The position numbers and the translations under genes were made by a program. DNA of 64,000 nucleotides from Schumannella sp. 10F1B-5-1 (GTDB taxonomy: Bacteria > Actinomycetota > Actinomycetes > Actinomycetales > Microbacteriaceae): NCBI RefSeq assembly GCF_006517535.1, contig NZ_VHQH01000039.1, positions 210,801-274,800 of the forward strand. Reading direction: 5' to 3'. Below the pieces are notes generated by a model. That model saw nothing but the letters and a program-made list of their open reading frames with translations, ran no database searches and was not told the DNA's origin. Shown one piece after another: positions 53,715-62,396 of this stretch (within the stretch, counting starts at the first letter, position 1; each line of letters starts with the position of its first letter).

Positions 53715-54338
53715 TCAGCGCTGGGTCTTCGCGACCGCGTCGACGCCCGCGCGAACGATCTCGATCGCCGTGCTGACCACGGTGTCATCCGCGGCCGCCG
53801 CGCTGGTCGCGCTCGTCGTGTCGGCCGGCGCGCTCTCGTCCGGGGCGGAGGCCACCGGGGCGGTCGGCGTCGACGTCGACGGCGCCGCGCTCGCGACCGG
53901 CGCCGGAGCGGCGGGGGCGGCCGGAGCCGAGGTGACGGGGGGAGCGACGACGACCGGCGCCGCGACGCTGATCGACACGTTCACGGGCGTCGAGGTGCCG
54001 TGGCTGTCGGTCACGACGAAGGCGAAGTGGTCGCTGCCGGAGAAGCCGGACTGCGGCGTGTAGACCGCCGTGCTGCCCGACAGGGAGACATCGCCGTAGC
54101 TGGCGAAGAGCGCGAGCTGGTAGGTGAGCGCCTCGCCCGTCGAGCTGGTGCCGCGCAGCGGGATGCTGACCGCGGTTCCGGCGGCGGTCGAGGCCGAGCC
54201 GGCCGCCGCGATCGGAGCAGCGGCGTCATCGGCGTGAGCGAGGGCGGGTCCGGCCACGGAGAGGGCGAGACCTAGTGCGAGGGCGCCGGGAAGAGCGCGC
54301 AGGACGGGACGGGTGCGTGCGGCCACGGGGGAGACCAC
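53715..54338 (-). CDS. Secreted Ala/Pro-rich protein with one Ig-like domain
   Basis: A 207-residue protein with a Sec signal peptide (VLRALPGALALGLALSVAGPALAHA; cleavage after ALA). An ~85-residue cadherin/Big-type beta domain follows (GTSSTGEALTYQLALF, VYTPQSGFSGSDHFAFVVTDSHGTSTPVNVSI), then an Ala/Pro/Thr/Ser-rich tail to the end. No sorting signal is seen. GTG 54338 is chosen; GTG 54326 is possible. A TACACT box on the minus strand (54420-54415) gives a ~70-base leader. Confidence 0.75.
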   Translation of the reverse strand: MVSPVAARTRPVLRALPGALALGLALSVAGPALAHADDAAAPIAAAGSASTAAGTAVSIPLRGTSSTGEALTYQLALFASYGDVSLSGSTAVYTPQSGFSGSDHFAFVVTDSHGTSTPVNVSISVAAPVVVAPPVTSAPAAPAAPAPVASAAPSTSTPTAPVASAPDESAPADTTSATSAAAADDTVVSTAIEIVRAGVDAVAKTQR

Positions 54339-54521
54339 TTTCGGGTAAGCGCAGCGGGGACTGCGAGAGGTGGAGCCAGCGCGGGGACGATGGCCCCGAT
54401 TCGGGGGTGGCCCCAGTGTAGGGAACGATGCGCATCCGCCGCTAGATCCGCGTGCGGCGCGTCTCACCGTGTCGGAGGCGGCCGAGGCCCGCGCTGCCGG
54501 TCGACACGGCGAATCACATGC

Positions 54522-54551
54522 TTGTCATCCCGCGGGGCCGTCGGGCATAAT
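54522..54551 (+). promoter_or_regulatory. Sigma70-type promoter of the DUF3145 gene
   Basis: TTGTCA (54522-54527) and CATAAT (54546-54551) are separated by 18 bases, the best -35/-10 pair in the window. The message would start near 54558, giving a ~65-base leader with GGAGAAG before GTG 54624. The rest of the 285-base gap shows nothing else. Confidence 0.65.
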
Positions 54552-54623
54552 CGCGAGTAGCGCACGCAGCATTCTCTGCAGCCAGGTCGATGGGGAAGTC
54601 GCACCTGACGATCGGAGAAGAAA

Positions 54624-55127
54624 GTGGTCGCAACACCGTCGCGCGGAGTGGTCTACGTCCACTCCGCTCCTCGCGCGCTCTGCCCCCATGTCGAATGGGC
54701 CGCCGGTCGCGCCCTCGGGCATGCCGTCACCGTCGAATGGCGAGAGCAGCCCGTTCTTCGTGGTGCCCAGCGCGCCGAATTCTCATGGCAGGGTCCGCGG
54801 GGCACCGGCGCCGTCATCGCCTCGGCGCTGCGCGGCTGGGAGCACCTGCGCTACGAGGTGACCGAAGACGCCGGGCTCGGCGCCGACGGCGGCCGCTGGA
54901 TGCACACCCCCGACCTGGGCGTCTTCTTCGCCCAGACCGACACCGCCGGCAATATGGTCATCTCCGAGGACCGCCTGCGCTCGGCCATGGAGACCGCCGG
55001 GTCGAACGCCCTCGAGCTGCACCGCGAGCTGCGCCTCGCGCTCGGCCAGGCCTGGGACGACGAGCTCGAGCCCTTCCGCACCGCCTCCGACGACTCGTCG
55101 GTCGTGTGGCTGCACAAGGTGGGCTGA
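54624..55127 (+). CDS. DUF3145 family protein
   Basis: A 167-residue actinobacterial protein recognised by RGVVYVHSAPRALCPHVEWAAGRALG, SWQGPRGTGAVIASALRGWEHLRYEVTEDA and the C-terminal LGQAWDDELEPFRTASDDSSVVWLHKVG. The function is unknown. It appears soluble and cytoplasmic. The GTG start follows GGAGAAGAAA, and a strong promoter lies upstream, so it may be well expressed. It commonly neighbours fatty acid genes in actinobacteria, as here. Confidence 0.93.
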   Translation: MVATPSRGVVYVHSAPRALCPHVEWAAGRALGHAVTVEWREQPVLRGAQRAEFSWQGPRGTGAVIASALRGWEHLRYEVTEDAGLGADGGRWMHTPDLGVFFAQTDTAGNMVISEDRLRSAMETAGSNALELHRELRLALGQAWDDELEPFRTASDDSSVVWLHKVG

Positions 55128-55130
55128 CGC

Positions 55131-55244
55131 GTGTCGCGCATCCTGTCTCGCCTGCGTCGCCGCCGTGGTGTCGTGGCCCGCGCCTGGCTGACCCGCCGCG
55201 CACAGCACCGCGCGGAGTTCGGACGCTCGCGACTCGGCGTCTGA
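55131..55244 (+). CDS. Possible small Arg-rich protein
   Basis: A 37-codon frame from GTG 55131 to TGA, 3 bases after the DUF3145 stop and before the terminator. The peptide is strongly basic and could form an amphipathic helix (SRILSRLRRRRGVVARAWLTRRAQHRAEF). It may be cotranslated, but the evidence is only position, openness and composition. Confidence 0.4.
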   Translation: MSRILSRLRRRRGVVARAWLTRRAQHRAEFGRSRLGV

Positions 55245-55255
55245 CCCTCAGGTTC

Positions 55256-55313
55256 CTCGGCGTTCTGACGCCGAGACGAGACGAGCCCCTGCCGAATACG
55301 GCGGGGGCTCGTC
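55256..55313. terminator. Bidirectional terminator between convergent operons
   Basis: A 7-base stem (55256-55262 with 55269-55275) is followed by a 15-base stem (55280-55294 with 55299-55313, one T-G pair, AATA loop). It separates the DUF3145 unit from fabF on the other strand and suits termination from both sides. Confidence 0.85.
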
Positions 55314-55348
55314 GTCTGTCCGGGCATCGCCCGGCACGGGGATGCGGC

Positions 55349-56584
55349 TCAGACGCTCCGGAACGCGGCGACGGCGTTGTGGCCGCCGAAGCCGAAGGAG
55401 TTCGAGATCGCCAGCTGGTCGCCGGAGCCCAGATCCATCGGGCTGCCGCTGATGGTCAGCGGGATCTCGGGGTCCTGCTCCGAGAGGTTGATCGTCGGCG
55501 GCGCCTGGCGGTGCTGGAGCGCGAGGATCGTGAAGATCGCCTCGAGCGCACCGGTGCCGCCGAGCAGGTGGCCGGTGGCGCCCTTCGTCGCCGAGACCGG
55601 GATGCCGTCGACGCGGTCGCCGAACGCGACCTTGAGCGCCGCGTACTCGGCGATGTCGCCGACCGGGGTGCTCGTGGCGTGCGCGTTGATGTGCGTGACG
55701 TCGTCGGGCGAGGCGCCGGCCGCTGTGAGCGCGAGGGCGACGGCGCGCGAGGCGCCGCGACCCTCGGGGTCGTTCGCCGTGATGTGGTACGAGTCGGCCG
55801 TCACGCCGCCGCCGGCGAGCTCGGCGTAGATCTTCGCGCCGCGGGCCTTGGCGTGCTCCTCGGTCTCGAGCACGAGGCTGGCCGCGCCCTCGCCCATGAC
55901 GAAGCCGTCGCGGTCGACGCTGTAGGGGCGCGACGCCGTCTCGGGCGAGTCGTTGCGCTTCGAGAGCGCCTGCATCGAGGCGAACGACGCCATCGTGATC
56001 GGGTGGATGGCCGACTCCGAGCCGCCCGCGATGACCACGTCGGCGAGTCCCGCCTGCAGGTGCTCGTAGGCGTTGACGAGCGACTCCGTGCTGGAGGCGC
56101 AGGCGGAGGCGACCGTGCGCGCGAAGGCGCGGGCCTCGAAGCGCATCGACACGGCCGCGGAGGCCGCGTTCGGCATCAGCATCGGCACGGTCATGGGCAG
56201 CACGCGGCGCGGGCCCTTCTCGCGCAGCACGTCCCAGGCGTCGAGCAGCGACCAGAGGCCGCCGATGCCGGTCGCGTAATCGACGCCGAGACGCTCGGGC
56301 TCGACCTCGGGCGAGCCCGCGTCCTCCCAGGCCTCGCGCGACGCGATCACGGCGAACTGGCTCACCGGGTCGAGGCGCTTCACCTCGACGCGCTCGAGCA
56401 CCTCGCTCGGGCGCACCTTCGCCTCGGCGGCGAACTTCACCGGCAGGTCGTACTTCTCCACCCACTCGTGGGGGAGCGTGCGGGCTCCGGACTCTCCGGC
56501 GAGCAGCGCCGTCCAGGTCTCGGCCACGGTTCCGCCGAGGGGCGACGACGCACCGATGCCGGTGACGACGATCTTCTTGGTCAT
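55349..56584 (-). CDS. fabF: Beta-ketoacyl-ACP synthase II
   Basis: A 411-residue condensing enzyme that extends acyl-ACP with malonyl-ACP. It begins VVTGIGASSPLGGTVAETWTALLAGESG; the catalytic Cys is in ASACASSTESLVNAYEHLQAG, and the two His are in INAHATSTPVGD and ATKGATGHLLGGTGALEA. FGFGGHNAVAAFR ends the chain. It is the last gene of fabD-fabH-acpP-fabF and lies 102 bases after acpP, with a hairpin between. Confidence 0.97.
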   Translation of the reverse strand: MTKKIVVTGIGASSPLGGTVAETWTALLAGESGARTLPHEWVEKYDLPVKFAAEAKVRPSEVLERVEVKRLDPVSQFAVIASREAWEDAGSPEVEPERLGVDYATGIGGLWSLLDAWDVLREKGPRRVLPMTVPMLMPNAASAAVSMRFEARAFARTVASACASSTESLVNAYEHLQAGLADVVIAGGSESAIHPITMASFASMQALSKRNDSPETASRPYSVDRDGFVMGEGAASLVLETEEHAKARGAKIYAELAGGGVTADSYHITANDPEGRGASRAVALALTAAGASPDDVTHINAHATSTPVGDIAEYAALKVAFGDRVDGIPVSATKGATGHLLGGTGALEAIFTILALQHRQAPPTINLSEQDPEIPLTISGSPMDLGSGDQLAISNSFGFGGHNAVAAFRSV

Positions 56585-56632
56585 TTCACTCTCCCTGATG
56601 GATCGACCGCGCGGCTTCTGGCCGTGGTCGAA

Positions 56633-56666
56633 GAAGGCGGGGGACCGGAACGGCGCCCCCGCCTTC
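56633..56666 (-). promoter_or_regulatory. Hairpin between acpP and fabF
   Basis: GAAGGCGGGGG and CCCCCGCCTTC form a perfect 11-base stem with a 12-base loop. On the minus strand it follows the acpP stop and is itself followed by TTCG. It could cause partial termination or protect the short acpP message, giving more ACP than FabF. Confidence 0.65.
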
Positions 56667-56686
56667 GATGCGTCGTGACGCGGCGG

Positions 56687-56935
56687 TCAGGCCTGCGCGT
56701 TGACGATGTAGGTGACGGCGTCGCCGACGGTCTTGAGGTTCTTGACCTCTTCGTCGGGGATCTTCACGTCGAACTTCTCCTCGGCGTTGACCACGATGGT
56801 CATCATCGAGATCGAGTCGATGTCCAGGTCGTCGGTGAACGACTTGTCCAGCTCGACCGTGTCGGTCGCGATGCCGGTCTCGTCGTTGATGAGCTCGGCC
56901 AGGCCGGCGAGGACCTCGTCGTTGGACAGTGCCAT
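56687..56935 (-). CDS. acpP: Acyl carrier protein
   Basis: An 82-residue acidic four-helix protein carrying fatty acyl chains. The phosphopantetheine Ser lies in DLDIDSISMM, where the usual DSL is DSI; this is a conservative change. ATG 56935 follows AGGAGAT. The gene is in the middle of the fab operon; a TAAGCT sequence over the fabH stop might give it an extra promoter. Confidence 0.97.
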   Translation of the reverse strand: MALSNDEVLAGLAELINDETGIATDTVELDKSFTDDLDIDSISMMTIVVNAEEKFDVKIPDEEVKNLKTVGDAVTYIVNAQA

Positions 56936-56975
56936 TGCGTATCTCCTAGGGGGTGTCGATTGACCGGGATAAAGC

Positions 56976-57974
56976 TTAGGGGAGCCGCACGACCTGGGCT
57001 CCGAAGACCAGGCCGGCGCCGAATCCGATCTGCAGCGACAGGCCGCCGCTGAGCTCGGGCTGCTCCTCGAGCAGACGGTGGGTGGCGAGCGGGATCGAGG
57101 CGGCCGACGTGTTGCCGGTCGTCGCGATGTCGCGGCCGATCGCGACGTGCTCGGGCAGCTTCAGCTGCTTGGCGAGCTCGTCGATGATGCGCATGTTCGC
57201 CTGGTGCGGCACGAAGGCGACGATGTCGTCCGCGGTCACACCCGCCGCATCCAGCGCCTGCTGCGCGACCTTGGCCATCTCCCAGACGGCCCAGCGGAAG
57301 ACGGTCTGGCCGTCCTGACGCATGTAGGGCCACTCGCTGTCGCCGTCGAGGAACTGCTCGAAGGTCGCGCTCATGCCGACCGCGCCCCACTTCGAGCCGT
57401 CGGAGCCCCAGACCGAGGCCGAGATGCCGGGCTCGTCGGCGGGCCCGATCACGGCGGCGCCGGCGCCGTCGCCGAGCAGGAACGAGATCGTGCGGTCGGT
57501 GGGGATGACGTACTGCGAGAGCTTCTCGGCGCCCACCACGAGCACGTACTCCGCGGCTCCGGCGCGGATGAGCGCATCCGCCTGGGCGATGCCGTAGGTG
57601 TAGCCGGCGCACGCCGCGCTGATGTCGTAGGCCGGGGCCGGCGTGGCGCCGATGCGGTCGGCGAGCAGCGCCGACATCGAGGGCGTGACGGCGACGTTGC
57701 TGATCGTCGAGACGAGCACGGCGCCGATCTGATCGGGCCGGATCCCGGCCTTCTCGATCGCCTCGCGGGCGGCCGTCTCGGCCAGGTCGACGGCGTCGAC
57801 GCCCTTGCTGGCGCGGCGGCGCTCGATGATGCCGGTGCGCTGGCGGATCCACTCGTCGCTCGAGTCGATCGGCTCGATCAGGTCGGCGTTCGGCACCGTG
57901 AGATCGCCGCGTGCCGCGCCGAGGGCGTGGATGCGGGTGAACTGCGGCCCGACGGACTGCTTCAGGCCGGTCAC
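56976..57974 (-). CDS. fabH: Beta-ketoacyl-ACP synthase III
   Basis: A 332-residue enzyme starting fatty acid synthesis from an acyl-CoA primer and malonyl-ACP. The catalytic Cys is in ISAACAGYTYGIAQA, the His in AFVPHQANMRIID and the Asn in TTGNTSAASIPLA. DEWIRQRTGIIERR is the family's N-terminal signature. The primer preference that sets iso/anteiso chains cannot be read. Its GTG start overlaps the fabD stop (GTGA). Confidence 0.97.
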   Translation of the reverse strand: MTGLKQSVGPQFTRIHALGAARGDLTVPNADLIEPIDSSDEWIRQRTGIIERRRASKGVDAVDLAETAAREAIEKAGIRPDQIGAVLVSTISNVAVTPSMSALLADRIGATPAPAYDISAACAGYTYGIAQADALIRAGAAEYVLVVGAEKLSQYVIPTDRTISFLLGDGAGAAVIGPADEPGISASVWGSDGSKWGAVGMSATFEQFLDGDSEWPYMRQDGQTVFRWAVWEMAKVAQQALDAAGVTADDIVAFVPHQANMRIIDELAKQLKLPEHVAIGRDIATTGNTSAASIPLATHRLLEEQPELSGGLSLQIGFGAGLVFGAQVVRLP

Positions 57975-58894
57975 GCGGCGGCCCCGATCAGCTCGACGGC
58001 CGCGTCCAGGTCGGCGGGCGTCTTGACCGCGACGGTCGGCAGGCCCTTGAGGCCGCGCTTGGCGAGTCCGACGAGGGCGCCGGCGGGAGCGAGCTCGACG
58101 AGACCCGTGACGCCGGCGGCGGCGAAGGCCTCCATCGTGAGGTCCCAGCGCACCGGCGACGCGACCTGGCCGACGAGCAGGTCGACGAAGATCGGCCCGC
58201 TCGTGATCGGCGCGCCGTCCTTGTTCGTCCAGATCGGGAGGGCGGGGTCGGCGATCTCGACGCCCTGCGCGGCCTCGCGGAGCGCATCCACGGCACTGCC
58301 CATGTAGGAGGTGTGGAAGGCGCCGGCCACCTGCAGCGGGATGACGCGGGCTCCGGCGGGCGGCGCGTCCTTCAGCGCGGCCAGCGCGGGCAGGGCCCCG
58401 GCGACGACGATCTGGCCGCCGCCGTTGTAGTTGGCGGGGGAGAGGCCGAGCTGCTCGAGCTTCGCGGCGAGCTCGTCCGCGTCGGCGCCGATGACGGCGC
58501 TCATGCCGGTCTCGGCCTCCGCGGCGGCCGCGGCCATAGCGCGACCGCGCACGGCGACGAGACGCATCGCGTCGTCCTCCGAGAGGATGCCGGCGCCGGC
58601 CGCGGCGGCGAGCTCGCCGACCGAGTGCCCGGCGATGCCCGCGAGCCTCGTGCGGTCGACGCGCTCCAGCAGCGCCGCGAGCGACAGCAGGCTCGCACCG
58701 ACGATGAGCGGCTGGGCCACGGCGGTGTCGCGGATCGTGTCGGCGTCGGAGGTCGTGCCGTGCGCCGCCAGATCGACGCCGGCCGCCGCAGAGAGGGCGA
58801 CGAGGTGCTCGGCGTACCGCGGCTCGGCGAGCCAGGGTTCGAGGAATCCGGGGGTCTGCGAGCCCTGACCGGGCGCGACGATGACGACACTCAC
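57971..58894 (-). CDS. fabD: Malonyl-CoA:ACP transacylase
   Basis: A 307-residue enzyme moving malonyl from CoA to ACP. Motifs are VIVAPGQGSQTPGFLEPWL, the oxyanion TAVAQPLIV, the nucleophile elbow GIAGHSVGELAAAA and the His in VAGAFHTSYM. GTG 58894 starts the chain. On the minus strand CAAGGT lies 6 bases before it, matching the leaderless pattern, so the fab operon probably begins here rather than at the FasR-like gene. Confidence 0.96.
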   Translation of the reverse strand: MSVVIVAPGQGSQTPGFLEPWLAEPRYAEHLVALSAAAGVDLAAHGTTSDADTIRDTAVAQPLIVGASLLSLAALLERVDRTRLAGIAGHSVGELAAAAGAGILSEDDAMRLVAVRGRAMAAAAAEAETGMSAVIGADADELAAKLEQLGLSPANYNGGGQIVVAGALPALAALKDAPPAGARVIPLQVAGAFHTSYMGSAVDALREAAQGVEIADPALPIWTNKDGAPITSGPIFVDLLVGQVASPVRWDLTMEAFAAAGVTGLVELAPAGALVGLAKRGLKGLPTVAVKTPADLDAAVELIGAAA

Positions 58895-58996
58895 CCGTCT
58901 ACCTTGCCAGGCTCGGCGCGCATCCACGTCATCGACGCCACGAAGAATCCGCTGTGACCCTGTGGGATCCCTACAGTCCGACGGGAGCATGGAGGG

Positions 58997-59896
58997 ATGA
59001 CGCACCGCATCGCGCGCACCGAGCTGCTCGACATCGCCTACCGGGAATCCGGCCCCGCCGACGGCCCCGCGGTCGTGCTGCTGCACGGCTTCCCGTACGA
59101 CGTGCGCGCCTACGACGAGGTCGCGCCGCCGCTCGCGGACGACGGGATGCGCGTGATCGTGCCGTGGCTGCGCGGATTCGGCCCGACGCGCTTCCGCGAT
59201 GCGACGACGCTGCGCTCGGGGGAGCAGGCGGCGCTGGCCGACGACCTGCTGCATCTGCTGGATGCGCTGGGCGTCGAGCGGGCGCACCTGGTCGGCTACG
59301 ACTGGGGCGGACGCGCTGCCTGCGTCGTCGCGGCGCTGCGGCCTGAGCGCGTCGCCTCGCTCGTGACGGTCGACGGCTACAACGTGCACGACCTCGCCAC
59401 CGCGGGGGAGCCGGCTCCGCCCGTGGCCGAGAAGCCGTTCTGGTACCAGTACTACCTGCAGACCGAGCGCGGTCGCCGCGGGCTGGCGGCCGACCGCGAG
59501 GCCTTCTGCCGCCTGCTCTGGCGGGACTGGTCGCCCGAGTGGCCGGATGCGGAGCGCGCGTTCGCCGCGTCGGCGCCGAGCCTGCACAATCCCGACTTCG
59601 TCGAGGTCGTGACGCACTCCTATCGCGTGCGCCACGCGCTCGTGCCCGGCGATCCGCGCTACGCGGAGCTCGACCGCGCGATCGCGGCACAGCCGCCGAT
59701 CACCGTGCCGACGATCGTGCTCCGGCCGCTCGCCGACGGACTGGATGCCGACATCCCGGGCGAGCCGACCGCCGATCCTGCGCTGTTCCCGCAGCTCGTC
59801 GACATGGTCGAGCTGCCGGGCATCGGCCACGACGTGCCGCAGGAGGCGCCGGACGCCGTGGTCACGGCCGTCCGGCGCCTCCGAGGTGTCGACTGA
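58997..59896 (+). CDS. Alpha/beta hydrolase
   Basis: A 299-residue enzyme of the epoxide hydrolase/haloalkane dehalogenase group. It shows the oxyanion VVLLHGFPYDVRAYDEV, the nucleophile elbow HLVGYDWGGRAACVVA (Asp as nucleophile) and the C-terminal His in LPGIGHDVPQEAP. WYQYYLQTERG belongs to the cap domain. TACAGT lies at 58972. The gene is oriented against its neighbours and lies between the fab operon and the FasR-like gene. Confidence 0.9.
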   Translation: MTHRIARTELLDIAYRESGPADGPAVVLLHGFPYDVRAYDEVAPPLADDGMRVIVPWLRGFGPTRFRDATTLRSGEQAALADDLLHLLDALGVERAHLVGYDWGGRAACVVAALRPERVASLVTVDGYNVHDLATAGEPAPPVAEKPFWYQYYLQTERGRRGLAADREAFCRLLWRDWSPEWPDAERAFAASAPSLHNPDFVEVVTHSYRVRHALVPGDPRYAELDRAIAAQPPITVPTIVLRPLADGLDADIPGEPTADPALFPQLVDMVELPGIGHDVPQEAPDAVVTAVRRLRGVD

Positions 59897-59902
59897 GTCG
59901 GC

Positions 59903-61117
59903 TCAGCAGTCGCCGACGCGCTGCCAGACGTCGGCCGACCCGGGCGTCTCTCCCTGGGTCCACCACTTCGCCTGCCAGAGGCCGCCGTCGTAGGCGGCCT
60001 GGTCGCCGCCCACGTAGACGGTGCCCGCGGCCCACGCGGCCGTCGCGCCGCAGTCGACCGGCTCGGGGTCGGTGCCCGGGTCGGTGCCGGGGTCGGTCGA
60101 GCCGCCCTGGCCGAGCGAGCCGAGGTGGCCGCCGACTGTGTTCGCGAAGGCGTAGCCGCCCGTCGAGTCCCAGTTCACCGACCAGGTCATCGCGCCGCGG
60201 ATGGTCGGGTACTTCGCCGCCGGGATGTAGCTGCCGCAGTTGACGCCGGCCGCCAGGCAGTCGAGCGCGTTGTTGACGACGCTGGGCGACACGTAGCCGC
60301 TGCCCGCCGCCTGCGAGGTCGCGGGCAGGCCGAGGCCGACCTGGTCGGCGCGCAGGTGCCCGTCGAGCAGGATGTCGGCGAGAGCCGTCTGGAAGTCGAC
60401 CGTGCCGGCCGAGTAGGCCTTGCCGTCGCGACCGAGCATGCTGCCCGAATTGTAGTACTGCGTGTTCACGACGGTGATGATGTTGCTGACCTCGTCGATC
60501 AGGGCGAGGTAGCTGCCGCCCGGCTGCACGTAGATGGTCTCGGGGGCCATCGTCAGCACGAAGGAGTCGCCCTTCGCGGCGCTGATCTGGCGCAGTGCGC
60601 TCGTCATGTTCTGCAGGTTCGGCGCGTTCTCGAGGTCGATGTCGACGCCGTCGAAGCCGTACTCGTCCATCAGTGCGAGAGAGCTGGAGGCGAAGGCGTC
60701 GGCCGCCGCCTGGTCGGGCAGCGTGATCACGCCGTTCTGACCGCCGACCGACAGCACGACCTGGCGGCCCTGCGAGTGCAGGGTCGCGATGTCGGCTTTG
60801 AAGGCCGCCGTGTCGTAGCCGCCGAGCGCGCTCGTGACCGCGGGGTCGAGCGTGAACGAGATCGCGCCCGGGGTGGAGGGCACCGCGTCGGCGAACGCGA
60901 CCGCGACGATGCCGTAGGCATCCGGCACGTCGGCGAGCTTCAGCACGTCGGCGCCGTTGTCGAAGTTCTGCCAGTAGCCGGTCAGGGTGTGGTCGCGCAC
61001 GTCCGCGGCCGAAGCCGGGCTGGTCGTCGCGAGCGCACCCGCGGTCCCGACCACGATCGCGGCGGTCGCCGTGAGCGCCGCCATGAGGATGCCGCGAGGG
61101 CGTGAGGGGTGTCGCAT
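59903..61117 (-). CDS. Secreted GH18 chitinase with a chitin-binding module
   Basis: A 404-residue secreted protein. A signal peptide ends at PASAA (about residue 38). The GH18 domain starts LTGYWQNFDNGADVLKLADVPDAYGIVAVAF; the catalytic DxxDxDxE is FDGVDIDLE. A Thr/Asp/Pro/Gly linker leads to a C-terminal CBM5/12-type module (AWAAGTVYVGGDQAAYDGGLWQAKWWTQGETPG). It should cut chitin outside the cell. ATG 61117 follows GGAAGG. Its AT-rich upstream region and the intrusion between the FasR-like gene and fabD suggest insertion. Confidence 0.94.
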   Translation of the reverse strand: MRHPSRPRGILMAALTATAAIVVGTAGALATTSPASAADVRDHTLTGYWQNFDNGADVLKLADVPDAYGIVAVAFADAVPSTPGAISFTLDPAVTSALGGYDTAAFKADIATLHSQGRQVVLSVGGQNGVITLPDQAAADAFASSSLALMDEYGFDGVDIDLENAPNLQNMTSALRQISAAKGDSFVLTMAPETIYVQPGGSYLALIDEVSNIITVVNTQYYNSGSMLGRDGKAYSAGTVDFQTALADILLDGHLRADQVGLGLPATSQAAGSGYVSPSVVNNALDCLAAGVNCGSYIPAAKYPTIRGAMTWSVNWDSTGGYAFANTVGGHLGSLGQGGSTDPGTDPGTDPEPVDCGATAAWAAGTVYVGGDQAAYDGGLWQAKWWTQGETPGSADVWQRVGDC

Positions 61118-61136
61118 TCGGTTACCTTCCGATTTT

Positions 61137-61151
61137 GTAAGGAGGGATTAC
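61137..61151 (-). promoter_or_regulatory. Inverted repeat in the chitinase leader
   Basis: GTAA-N7-TTAC lies 20 bases upstream of the chitinase start, in the only notably AT-rich stretch near here. It could be an operator. Function not known. Confidence 0.3.
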
Positions 61152-61203
61152 ATACTCGGGTGGTGACAGCCTACGCCGATAGCGCGGCGGAACGGAAGGG
61201 CGC

Positions 61204-62280
61204 TCAGCCGCGCTGTGGACGGTCGGGCGCGTCAGCGATCGAGCCGACGATGAGCGCCGACTGCAGGATGAGCGCCTCGCGGGCGCCCGTCGCGTCGTAG
61301 CCGATGACCTCGCTGATGCGCTTGAGGCGGTAGCGCACGGTGTTCGGATGCACGAACAGCTCGCGGGCGGTCGCCTCGAGCGAGCGGCCGTTGTCGAGGT
61401 AGCACCAGAGCGTCGTCAGCAGCTCCTTGGAGTGCGCCTGCAGCGGCTTATAGATGCGGTTGATGAGCGTGCCGCGGGCGAGGCTGTCGCCCGCGAAGGC
61501 GCGCTCGGGCAGCAGGTCGTCCGACAGCGTCGGCCGCGGGGCATTGCGCCACGACCGCGCCACCGCGAAGCCGGCGAGGGCCGCCCGGGCGCTCTTGGCC
61601 GCATCCAGCAGGGTCGGAACCTCGTGGCCGAGCACCAGGTGACCGGCGCCGAAGCCGGGTTCGAGGGCTTTGGCGATCTCGAGGAACGCGAGCTGATCAC
61701 GCGACTCCGAGTCCGGGTCCTCGGGCGGATCGACGCGCCCGATCACGAGCACGAGTCGGCTGCCCTGCACGCCGATCAGCACGTCGGAGTCGAGGTGGCG
61801 CGCCGTGCGGCGCAGCTGGTCGACGTCGAGCATGCGCGGCGCGGTGCCGACGAGCACGCAGACCGCGCCGTGGCCGTTCCAGCCGAGCGCCGCGATGCGG
61901 CTGGGCAGCTCGGAGTCGTACTCGCCGGTGAGGATCGAGTCGACGACGAGGGCCTCGAGCCGCGCATCCCAGAGCCCGCGGGCCTCGGCGGCGCGAGCGT
62001 AGACGTCGGCGGCCGCGAAGGCGATCTCGCGCGAGTACAGCAGGATCGCCTCGCGCAGGGTCGCGTCGTCGCCGACGCGGTGCTCCACGACCTCGACCGT
62101 GATGCGGATCAGCTGCAGCGTCTGCTGCAGGCTCACCGAGCGCAGCAGCTCGCGGGGGGCAGCGCCGAACACGTCGGCGGCGATCCACGGGGTCGACTTG
62201 GGGTCGTCGAACCAGGAGATGAACGAGGTGATGCCCGCCTGGGCGACGAGGCCGACGGCGCTGCGTCGCCCGGGCGGCAT
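61204..62280 (-). CDS. PucR-family regulator, FasR-like
   Basis: The frame from ATG 62280 gives 358 residues. The C-terminal PucR-type helix-turn-helix is clear (LLTTLWCYLDNGRSLEATARELFVHPNTVRYRLKRISEVIGYD), and LVAQAGITSFISWFDDP matches FasR, the activator of fab genes in Actinobacteria. The family pattern seems to continue ~35 codons upstream (SGELATSTLKRLDDELPWYRD). That stretch has no ATG, GTG or TTG in frame back into aceE; ACG 62388 or an internal CTG are the only weak candidates. The true start is uncertain. It lies between the 3' end of aceE and the chitinase. Confidence 0.88.
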   Translation of the reverse strand: MPPGRRSAVGLVAQAGITSFISWFDDPKSTPWIAADVFGAAPRELLRSVSLQQTLQLIRITVEVVEHRVGDDATLREAILLYSREIAFAAADVYARAAEARGLWDARLEALVVDSILTGEYDSELPSRIAALGWNGHGAVCVLVGTAPRMLDVDQLRRTARHLDSDVLIGVQGSRLVLVIGRVDPPEDPDSESRDQLAFLEIAKALEPGFGAGHLVLGHEVPTLLDAAKSARAALAGFAVARSWRNAPRPTLSDDLLPERAFAGDSLARGTLINRIYKPLQAHSKELLTTLWCYLDNGRSLEATARELFVHPNTVRYRLKRISEVIGYDATGAREALILQSALIVGSIADAPDRPQRG

Positions 62281-62396
62281 GTCCCGGTACCAGGGGAGCT
62301 CATCGTCCAGCCGCTTGAGCGTGCTGGTGGCGAGCTCCCCCGAGAGGGAGCGCAGACGCGTGAGCGTCTGCGCCTTGCTGCGTTCCGTGGCCGGGC

